From the NCBI GenBank assembly GCA_003513495.1, contig DOPM01000012.1:16430-23006 (forward strand): a DNA stretch of 6,577 nucleotides, in the 5' to 3' direction. The first letter of the stretch is position 1. Every line of letters starts with the position of its first letter. The DNA is from Desulfosporosinus sp. (lineage in GTDB: Bacteria > Bacillota > Desulfitobacteriia > Desulfitobacteriales > Desulfitobacteriaceae). Made by a program: the position numbers and the translations under genes. The notes under the pieces were generated by a model. That model was not told the origin of the DNA and did not search any database. It worked only from the letters and a program-made list of their open reading frames with translations. Positions 1-4,375 of the stretch are shown piece after piece.

Positions 1-804
1 GAGATTCTTCCTGGACTCTACATTAATGCTTGGGGATATAATGGTAGTACACCCGGACCGACTATCCATGTTTATCCAGGGGACTTTGTCAATATTCGTG
101 TTTTCAACAGGCTTCCCGAATCAACTAGCGTGCACTGGCACGGTTTAGATGTTCCAAACGTCATGGATGGTGCCCCTGGTATGACAACTAGCCCTGAGAT
201 TGGACCCGGAAACTATTTTGACTATCAATTTCAGATTAATAATCCACCCGGTACTCACATGTATCACGCTCATTTGGATGCGCTGCGTCAGGAAATGATG
301 GGCCTACAAGGCGGCCTGATTATTTTGGAACCAGACCAACCAAGCTGCGTTCATCGTGATTACTTCCTCATGTTCCAGGAGTTCCATGTCGACAAACAGC
401 CCATGCGAGGATATACACCCGGTGTCTATGATCTCGATCCTTACAATATGGACTATAATTTCTTTACAATTAATGGGCGATGTTTTCCAGACACCACGCC
501 ACTAGAAGTCTGTATTGGTGAGAATGTTCGCATTCGTTTGAGTAATGCCATGGAAACCGCCCACCCAATCCATCTCCACGGCCATCAATTCTATGTAACC
601 GCTTCTGATGGCAACACGATTCCTCTTGGTCAACGACTTTTGCGAAGCAATATATTAGTTGCTTCTGGAGATACTTGGGATATTGAGTTTTCGGCTAATA
701 ATCCCGGTCAGTGGCCTTTTCACTGCCATATACCGCACCATATGACCAATAACATGTCTAAATCGGGAGGCGGGATGATGACAACGGTTCTTTATAAACA
801 GTGA
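1..804 (+). CDS. Two-domain multicopper oxidase (laccase-like), 5'-truncated by the window edge
   Basis: The reading frame is open from base 1 to the TGA at 802-804 and gives 267 C-terminal residues; the start and any signal peptide lie outside the window. All copper ligand motifs expected of a multicopper oxidase are visible (window residue numbers): HWHG at 45-48, HMYHAH at 86-91, HPIHLHGHQF at 188-197, and HCHIPHHMTNNM at 241-252. By family knowledge H188, C242, H247 and M252 form the type 1 site, and H45, H47, H89, H91, H191, H193, H241 and H243 form the type 2/3 cluster. Only about 145 residues separate the first and third motifs, compared with about 310 in three-domain CotA-type laccases, so this is a two-domain enzyme with the type 1 site in domain 2 only. 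Such enzymes oxidise substrates, including Cu(I), while reducing O2, normally outside the cytoplasm. The substrate cannot be told from the sequence. The GTG at 130 is not the start, because conserved cupredoxin sequence continues upstream of it. Confidence 0.95.
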   Translation, partial: EILPGLYINAWGYNGSTPGPTIHVYPGDFVNIRVFNRLPESTSVHWHGLDVPNVMDGAPGMTTSPEIGPGNYFDYQFQINNPPGTHMYHAHLDALRQEMMGLQGGLIILEPDQPSCVHRDYFLMFQEFHVDKQPMRGYTPGVYDLDPYNMDYNFFTINGRCFPDTTPLEVCIGENVRIRLSNAMETAHPIHLHGHQFYVTASDGNTIPLGQRLLRSNILVASGDTWDIEFSANNPGQWPFHCHIPHHMTNNMSKSGGGMMTTVLYKQ

Positions 805-805
805 A

Positions 806-832
806 CTCGTTCAGCTAAAGCTGAACATCGAG
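806..832 (+). other. Hairpin directly after the multicopper oxidase stop
   Basis: GTTCAGC (809-815), loop TAAA, GCTGAAC (820-826) form a perfect stem two codons after the oxidase stop. It can be extended by CTCG (806-809) pairing with CGAG (829-832) across a small bulge. No T-run follows on the plus strand, so it may protect the 3' end of the mRNA rather than terminate it. Confidence 0.5.
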
Positions 833-836
833 GCTT

Positions 837-917
837 CAGGTACGAAAGCCTCCTGAGACGATAGTCTCCAGTAACGAAAGCCTCCGGTAACGATATTCTC
901 CAGTACGATAGTCTCCA
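837..917. repeat. Degenerate 16-bp tandem repeat array
   Basis: Five near-tandem units start at 837, 853, 869, 885 and 901, each close to CAGTAACGATAGTCTC, with a common core ACGAWARYCTC. The fifth is one base shorter. Several units can fold, for example GAGAC-GATA-GTCTC at 855-868 and GAGGCTT (830-836) with AAGCCTC (846-852). The array ends in an imperfect palindrome at 906-930, where the motif turns over to the opposite orientation. No coding potential is apparent. The role is unknown. Confidence 0.75.
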
Positions 918-927
918 GTGGAGAGTA

Positions 928-1080
928 TCGCCGAAGCCGCAAACCCTCAAAGGAATACCTACCGGCGTAGGATAGAGTATCGCCGAAAGCGCACAGTCTT
1001 TAACAAATACATTCGCGCTGAGGATTGGTTTCGCCGAAGCAGTCTATCCAATAAGGAACACTCCGCGGCGAAGGATGGAC
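928..1080. repeat. Degenerate tandem repeat, about 51 bp, three copies
   Basis: TCGCCGAA recurs at 928, 980 and 1031. Each is followed about 35-40 bp later by a GCG-rich block and then GAGGAT/AGGAT-like sequence, giving copies of 52, 51 and 50 bp. GAGTATCGCCGAA followed by a G/C-rich GCA occurs almost identically at 923-941 and 975-993. The copies are diverged and have no conserved reading frame. The family looks related to the adjacent 16-bp array through the shared ATCG/GGAGA core in inverted orientation. Confidence 0.7.
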
Positions 1081-1172
1081 TCTAACCCCACCTCTGAAGT
1101 TTACGAAGAACTTGCTAGATAACAAACAACGGTATGTCTGGTACTAAAGAGAGAATAGCTGTTAGCTAATAA

Positions 1173-1209
1173 AAAAGGGCAGTTTCTCCCATGGGGTAAC
1201 TGCCCTTTT
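1173..1209. terminator. Bidirectional rho-independent terminator
   Basis: AAAAGGGCAGTT (1173-1184) pairs perfectly with AACTGCCCTTTT (1198-1209), and the inner CCC/GGG strengthens the stem. Read on the minus strand, the stem follows the PepSY gene stop by about 27 bp and is followed by six T (complement of 1171-1176). Read on the plus strand it ends in TTTTGTT. It therefore fits both the convergent oxidase and the PepSY gene. Confidence 0.9.
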
Positions 1210-1235
1210 GTTGCTTTCGCTGGCCAATTCCCTTT

Positions 1236-2117
1236 TTACTTTGCGTCAATAGTATTTAGAATCGGTCCCTGCCAGTTTTCAAACCAAACCTGACCTGTGT
1301 ATCCATTAACATCAAGTTCCGCGTAATCCTTACCATCTTTCTGAACCATAAATTCATAGTAACCAGGAGCCAGTTCCGGTTTTCCGATTGAATATCCTTG
1401 GCCCAATTTGGATACGAACTCTTGAGCACTCTTCGTGGCCTGTTCTTCGCTGACTGTAACCGCCCCGTTATTTCCCCAATTCATATGTCCATATTTTGTA
1501 TTCCACATAATATTTGGACCCATGTCAGTTATGATCTGTCCGCCATTCTTGTAAACCATAACTTCATAGGCTTTAGCCCCTGTCGCTCCCTCTTTGAGCT
1601 CTACTTCATATCCATTTGCAAATTCATAAAGTTCGGCCACAACGACGTCTTGGTTAAATTTTTGAATATATGCCTTAGCAATGGCTAGTGCTTGATCAGA
1701 TGTGGTGACTTCGCCATTTGTGAGGTCTACACCTAAGCTTTTTGCATCATAGCCGCCTCCCATCATGCCATAACCACCACCATATCCATTAGCACCGAAA
1801 CCTCCCATCATCCCATAGCCTCCACCATTCCCATTAGTACCGAAGCCTCCCATCATTCCATAGCCTCCACCATATCCGTTGGGTCCTGGAGTGGTAAGCA
1901 CATCAGAGTTATCATTTGGGGAAGACAGTGCTAAAGTTATAGGTTGAGGTGTCCCAAGCTGACTACTCTGTGTCGTTGTTTCAACTGTCTGTGTGAATCC
2001 AAGAGTTTGTCCCAACGATTTCACGGCACCTGAACCAGAGGTTAGGGCGAAAGCCGTACCCGAAAGCGCTATCACGCTTGCAATTGAGAGTCCTACAATC
2101 CATTTTGTCTTGTTCAT
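1236..2117 (-). CDS. Exported PepSY-domain protein with Gly/Tyr/Met-Met repeats
   Basis: The protein has 293 residues. The ATG at 2117 is preferred over a TTG eight codons upstream because AAAGGAGG (2126-2133) sits 8 bases before it, inside the longer version. Residues 1-24 form a signal peptide ending AFA with no lipobox. A Ser/Thr/Pro/Gln linker (about 25-78) leads to three tandem 15-residue repeats at about 79-122, each containing GGGYGMMGG. Two PepSY-like units follow (about 137-207 and 219-293), recognisable from the TSDQALAIAKAYI and SEEQATKSAQEFV helices and the YEFMVQKDGKDYAELDV strands. PepSY domains are found in secreted peptidase propeptides and in many exported Firmicute proteins of unknown role, so the function is not assigned. 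Met-Met pairs in a flexible Gly region could bind Cu(I) or Ag(I), but this is inference. The gene converges on the multicopper oxidase and shares its terminator. It has its own upstream region with phased operator boxes. Confidence 0.9.
   Translation of the reverse strand: MNKTKWIVGLSIASVIALSGTAFALTSGSGAVKSLGQTLGFTQTVETTTQSSQLGTPQPITLALSSPNDNSDVLTTPGPNGYGGGYGMMGGFGTNGNGGGYGMMGGFGANGYGGGYGMMGGGYDAKSLGVDLTNGEVTTSDQALAIAKAYIQKFNQDVVVAELYEFANGYEVELKEGATGAKAYEVMVYKNGGQIITDMGPNIMWNTKYGHMNWGNNGAVTVSEEQATKSAQEFVSKLGQGYSIGKPELAPGYYEFMVQKDGKDYAELDVNGYTGQVWFENWQGPILNTIDAK
1756..1890 (-). repeat. Three 45-bp in-frame tandem repeats inside the PepSY gene
   Basis: Units begin at 1756, 1801 and 1846, and each opens on the plus strand with CCTCCCATCAT. 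Each encodes a 15-residue unit containing GGGYGMMGGFG. Differences between copies are mostly at third positions plus N/Y and T/A swaps, so the copies are expanded but kept in frame. Confidence 0.9.
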
Positions 2118-2125
2118 TTCTTTTT

Positions 2126-2133
2126 CCTCCTTT
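2126..2133 (-). promoter_or_regulatory. Ribosome binding site that fixes the PepSY gene start
   Basis: AAAGGAGG on the minus strand lies 8 bases before the ATG at 2117. The longer TTG-initiated reading would place this site inside the coding sequence, so the ATG is chosen. Confidence 0.85.
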
Positions 2134-2180
2134 AATTTCAACCAAGAATGTTTTCACAGCAACCCTGTCTTTATGTCTTA

Positions 2181-2234
2181 AGTATATTTAATCAATTCGA
2201 TTATGCTGTGAATGAGTTATGAATTTCTTATGAA
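2181..2234 (-). promoter_or_regulatory. Candidate OmpR/PhoB-type operator and promoter of the PepSY gene
   Basis: On the minus strand, TTCATAA (2234-2228), TTCATAA (2223-2217) and TTCACAG (2212-2206) follow each other with exact 4-bp spacers, giving an 11-bp period. A further TTCACAG lies at 2275-2269, out of the tight array. Direct 7-bp repeats at an 11-bp period are the usual binding pattern of OmpR/PhoB-family regulators, where dimers bind one DNA face next to the -10. TATACT at 2186-2181 is a plausible -10, with no good -35 other than the last box, as expected for an activated promoter. The regulator at 5535-6227 is a candidate ligand. Confidence 0.65.
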
Positions 2235-2289
2235 TTTTCTCTCGAATTCGATAAAACTCATAACAAAACTGTGAATTTCCCATTAAATA

Positions 2290-2316
2290 AGGGACTCTGA
2301 TTGATTCAGAATCCCT
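2290..2316. other. Imperfect hairpin upstream of the PepSY promoter
   Basis: AGGGACTCTGA (2290-2300) pairs with TCAGAATCCCT (2306-2316) with one mismatch and a 5-nt loop. The minus-strand side continues into TTATTTAAT, so it could be a weak minus-strand terminator insulating the PepSY promoter. No gene clearly reads into it. Confidence 0.4.
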
Positions 2317-2475
2317 CTAAGCAATAAACTGATTCGAACTCCACAGTGCTGAAGTCCAATTGAGTCGATAACGTGCGCCATCCCCTCGAAAATCCTAATC
2401 CGAACCGTTCTCTTCTGACGTTAATGGCTCAATTTTATGACAATTGCAAAAAAATCAAGTATAACAACCTTCTTT

Positions 2476-2498
2476 GCCCAAGCCCCTGGGCTTTTTTT
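2476..2498 (+). terminator. Plus-strand terminator-like hairpin
   Basis: GCCCA (2476-2480), loop AGCCCC, TGGGC (2487-2491) is followed by seven T (2492-2498). This is a good intrinsic terminator shape. No plus-strand gene is visible upstream back to the PepSY promoter, so either a short non-coding transcript ends here or the element is a relic. Confidence 0.55.
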
Positions 2499-2596
2499 AA
2501 TTCCATAAACACCTGATAATCTTCCGTGCTGCCAGTGGAAGCTAGGACTAGCTACCATAATTTCTCTAATAGAACCAAACAATATTATGGCTTCTG

Positions 2597-2636
2597 TTCA
2601 CAAGAAATTCATAAGTTTTTCATAGTAAGTTCATAA
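2597..2636 (+). promoter_or_regulatory. Four-fold 11-bp phased operator array (OmpR/PhoB type)
   Basis: TTCACAA (2597), TTCATAA (2608), TTCATAG (2619) and TTCATAA (2630) are spaced by exactly 11 bp, each pair separated by 4 bases. The boxes match those before the PepSY gene but face the plus strand. A weak -10-like TATCTT lies at 2645-2650. No sizeable plus-strand gene follows, so the target would be a short transcript, or regulation from a distance. Confidence 0.6.
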
Positions 2637-2711
2637 AAATCTGGTATCTTGAGTCTAGGGCTCCCCATGACAATGCAAGATTGGAAATCACGTGGCTTCA
2701 ATTACTCCAGC

Positions 2712-2732
2712 AGGAAGACTTAGTCTTCTTTT
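2712..2732 (+). terminator. Short terminator-like hairpin downstream of the four-box array
   Basis: GAAGAC (2714-2719), loop TTA, GTCTTC (2723-2728) is followed by TTTT (2729-2732). The stem can extend by one GU and one AU pair. It lies about 60 bp after the putative -10 at 2645, so it would bound a transcript of well under 100 nt. The stem is short, so this is tentative. Confidence 0.35.
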
Positions 2733-2824
2733 CTATTGCTACGAGATTGTCGCTCATGTTGACTCTATAAATATTCTAATCGTCCAAGCAAACTTGACTG
2801 GATTTCTAAAACTCGGAAATATTC

Positions 2825-2864
2825 GGAAAGGCTCAGACCCTGAATAATCGGTCTGAGCCTTTCC
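2825..2864. other. Perfect 15-bp hairpin
   Basis: GGAAAGGCTCAGACC (2825-2839) and GGTCTGAGCCTTTCC (2850-2864) are perfect reverse complements around a 10-nt loop. No strong T-run follows on either strand. It may be a terminator or stabiliser at the 3' end of the micro-ORF on the minus strand, whose stop codon lies in the stem. Confidence 0.7.
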
Positions 2865-2934
2865 AGATCTTACGGCATTCGTCCGTACACCTACGGCACA
2901 TATATTCACCTTCCTGACAATGATTATCTTTCAT
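2833..2934 (-). CDS. Candidate Cys-rich micro-protein (33 residues)
   Basis: An open frame from the ATG at 2934 to the TGA at 2835-2833 encodes 33 residues with HC at 5-6 and then CRRCTDEC at 13-20, four cysteines in a zinc- or copper-binding style spacing. A second in-frame ATG at 2901 has a much better ribosome site (AGGAAGGTG, 2915-2907, 5 bases away) and would give a 22-residue product starting MCRRC. The frame sits exactly between the terminator of the Met-rich gene and the 15-bp hairpin, so it would be read by leakage through that terminator or from an unseen promoter. The last ten codons lie within the hairpin, which weakens the coding case. The family is not recognised and it may not be expressed. 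Confidence 0.3.
   Translation of the reverse strand: MKDNHCQEGEYMCRRCTDECRKIWKGSDRLFRV
2915..2929. promoter_or_regulatory. Fur-like inverted repeat
   Basis: TGACAATGATTATCT matches the 7-1-7 Fur-family palindrome TGATAATNATTATCA at 12 of the 14 defined positions. It lies inside the longer micro-ORF frame and just after a terminator, with no clear promoter around it, so the match may be accidental. Confidence 0.25.
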
Positions 2935-2965
2935 TGAAAAAATCAAGCAGCCATGTAAGCTGCCT
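2935..2965 (-). terminator. Terminator of the Met-rich secreted protein gene
   Basis: On the minus strand AGGCAGC (2965-2959), a 7-nt loop and GCTGCTT (2951-2945) form a stem with one GU pair, followed by GATTTTTTC. It begins 10 bases after the stop codon of the gene at 2975-3406. Confidence 0.85.
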
Positions 2966-2974
2966 GATCTCAAC

Positions 2975-3406
2975 TTATCTTCCCATACTTCCCATGGATC
3001 CCATCATATTGTTGCCACTTGATTTTTGGGCTGGCTGTTGAGAAGCGTTTGAATTGTTCGGTTTGTTCGTTCCAGCCATTCCTTGCGTGTGTTGGGAATT
3101 AATCATCTGGTCATTCATTTGAGTGTTCATAGGCATGTTTTGCATTTGATCATTCATGGACACGTTCGAACTCCTCATTTGATCGTAGACATCTGTCTTA
3201 GATGGAACTGTTTGATCCGGCTGAGTGGTTTCTACCTGCTCAACTTCCGTGCTTGTAATATCATTGTTGTCCATATAAGCCTGTGCGTTCGAAGCTTTTG
3301 GCTGCATGTCCGTGGTATTTTTGCCGATTGTAGTAGCGTTCACGATCCCTGCCAATCCAAGTACCATAACTATTGATAGTGAAACCATTAAAACTCTCTT
3401 CTTCAT
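2975..3406 (-). CDS. Small exported Met-rich protein, putative SigI-regulon member
   Basis: The protein has 143 residues and no recognised family. Residues 1-24 are a clear signal peptide (MKKR, a hydrophobic core, cleavage after VNA). The mature part is low-complexity and rich in Met, Asn, Gln and Ser, with 14 Met in about 119 residues, no Cys and one His (H106). Met clusters lie at 77-110 (for example MNDQMQNMPM) and at the C-terminus (NNMMGSMGSMGR). Spaced Met motifs of this sort bind Cu(I) or Ag(I) in periplasmic copper-handling proteins such as CusF/CopC-type segments, so metal binding is a reasonable but unproven inference. The composition closely echoes the extracellular tail of the anti-sigma factor encoded on the other side of the shared promoter region. 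AAAGGA (3424-3419) lies 12 bases before the ATG, a slightly long spacing. A SigI-type promoter lies about 110 bp upstream and a strong terminator follows. Confidence 0.85.
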   Translation of the reverse strand: MKKRVLMVSLSIVMVLGLAGIVNATTIGKNTTDMQPKASNAQAYMDNNDITSTEVEQVETTQPDQTVPSKTDVYDQMRSSNVSMNDQMQNMPMNTQMNDQMINSQHTQGMAGTNKPNNSNASQQPAQKSSGNNMMGSMGSMGR

Positions 3407-3517
3407 AATTCATTCAAATCCTTTCGTAATTCGTTACTTAGTGTTTGCTCTGTAACTCCAATACTTGAAGCAATTTGTGATCTTCAGTCTAGCTGTCACC
3501 TCCTGTAGTCGCTAAAG

Positions 3518-3549
3518 TATTCGTACACCTGTTTAATTATCGAGGGGTA
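3518..3549 (-). promoter_or_regulatory. SigI-type promoter for the Met-rich gene
   Basis: On the minus strand TACCCC (3549-3544), 18 bases, then TACGAATA (3525-3518). SigI promoters characterised in Bacillus and Clostridium carry an ACCCC-type -35 and a CGAA-type -10. The architecture is nearly the same as the divergent promoter before sigI (TACCCC, 19 bases, TACGAA). It predicts that this sigma factor transcribes the Met-rich gene. Confidence 0.75.
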
Positions 3550-3587
3550 GGTTGAGAAATTTTCTTGACAAACTTTTTTCACTGGGT

Positions 3588-3620
3588 ACCCCCTTAAATT
3601 TCTGATACATATACGAAAAT
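3588..3620 (+). promoter_or_regulatory. SigI-type autoregulatory promoter of sigI-rsgI
   Basis: ACCCCC (3588-3593), a 20-bp spacer with a T/A-rich start, then CGAAAAT (3614-3620). This matches the known -35/-10 pattern of SigI promoters, which commonly precede sigI genes themselves. The ribosome site GGAGGGG (3631-3637) and the GTG start at 3643 follow at once, leaving a very short leader. Confidence 0.8.
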
Positions 3621-3642
3621 ATCCATAAGTGGAGGGGTAGAA

Positions 3643-4353
3643 GTGCCAGAATTAACGATTCAGCAAACTTTACTACTAGCCAAAGAAGGAAACGAACTTA
3701 TTAGAGAAGAGTTTATACAAAATCACAAGCCATTTATCATGAAAATCTGCTTCAACATCTGTAAACGCTATCTCACCTGGGGACATGATGACGAGCTAAG
3801 CATCGCTCTAGTCGCTTTTAATGAAGCTATAGACAGTTTTAAACCTAACGACGGAGCGTCTTTCTACGGTTTTGCCAAAACAGTTATTACTCGACGGTTG
3901 ATAGACTACTTTCGCAAAGAGTCTAAACATCAAGTACTCTCTCTTACCCCGTTGGAGGCTGACAAAAATGATCTATATGATTATGATTCAGCATCATCTT
4001 TTGAACTATATAAAGAAGAAGAACAAAAAAATGATTTTGCTGAGACAACAAAAAACTATACCATTGTACTAGCCGAGTACGGAATAACATTGGAAGACTT
4101 AGTCGAAGTTTCCCCGAAGCATAGAGACAGTAAGTCAACTCTTTGGAGAGTTGCCCAAGAGCTTTGTGAACACCCTAATTTATTAAAACACCTAACTAAA
4201 ACTAAGCTTTTACCGCTCAAAGAGTTAGAACTCCTTACAGGCGTGAAGCGAAAGGTTCTAGAAAGAGGTAGAAAATATTTGATCGCAACAGTTCTAATTC
4301 TATCGGATCCAGAATTCGTATCTTTGAAAAGTTTCACTCAGATAGACCAATAA
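3643..4353 (+). CDS. sigI: RNA polymerase sigma factor SigI
   Basis: The protein has 236 residues, close to the usual 240-250 of SigI. It starts at GTG 3643, five bases after GGAGGGG. Residues about 28-95 are sigma region 2 with SigI hallmarks: FIMKICFNICKRYL, DDELSIALVAFNEAID and FAKTVITRRLIDYFRKE. Region 2 binds core polymerase and the -10 element. A variable acidic linker (about 103-160) follows. Residues about 165-230 are the SigI-specific C-terminal domain (PLKELELLTGVKRKVLERGRKYLIATVLIL), which reads the -35. SigI is an alternative sigma factor held inactive by a membrane RsgI partner. In Bacillus it serves heat and cell-wall stress, and in cellulolytic clostridia several copies respond to polysaccharides. 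Here rsgI follows after 22 bp, and a SigI-type promoter lies just upstream, so autoregulation is likely. The regulon visible in this window is its own operon plus the Met-rich gene. Confidence 0.93.
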   Translation: MPELTIQQTLLLAKEGNELIREEFIQNHKPFIMKICFNICKRYLTWGHDDELSIALVAFNEAIDSFKPNDGASFYGFAKTVITRRLIDYFRKESKHQVLSLTPLEADKNDLYDYDSASSFELYKEEEQKNDFAETTKNYTIVLAEYGITLEDLVEVSPKHRDSKSTLWRVAQELCEHPNLLKHLTKTKLLPLKELELLTGVKRKVLERGRKYLIATVLILSDPEFVSLKSFTQIDQ

Positions 4354-4375
4354 CTTAAAGAGAGGGGTTAGCTTA

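Noticed and set aside
837..1080. CRISPR array
   Set aside because: The units are adjacent or continuous and diverged, with no unique spacers of constant length between identical repeats and no cas genes nearby.
1085..1106. SigI-like elements ACCCC and CGAA after the repeat array
   Set aside because: The spacer is only about 14 bp, and the plus-strand sequence runs straight into a terminator without a gene.
1398..1688. Plus-strand open frame opposite the PepSY gene
   Set aside because: It is antisense to a well-supported gene, has no ribosome site and resembles no known protein. The open frames opposite sigI, rsgI, the Met-rich gene and the response regulator are rejected for the same reason.
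2118..2141. TTG start giving eight extra residues on the PepSY protein
   Set aside because: The extra codons contain the ribosome binding site AAAGGAGG, and the signal peptide begins properly at the ATG at 2117.
2326..2345. tRNA T-arm-like GATTCGAACTC
   Set aside because: The flanking bases do not form a T-stem, and no acceptor, D or anticodon arm could be found on either strand.
2379..2400. Another SigI-like promoter (CCCC followed by CCGAA)
   Set aside because: The spacing between the elements is about 15 bp, shorter than in the two good promoters, and no gene follows on that strand.
3565..3570. TTGACA as a housekeeping -35 before sigI
   Set aside because: No -10-like hexamer lies 16-18 bp downstream; that position holds the ACCCCC element of the SigI-type promoter.
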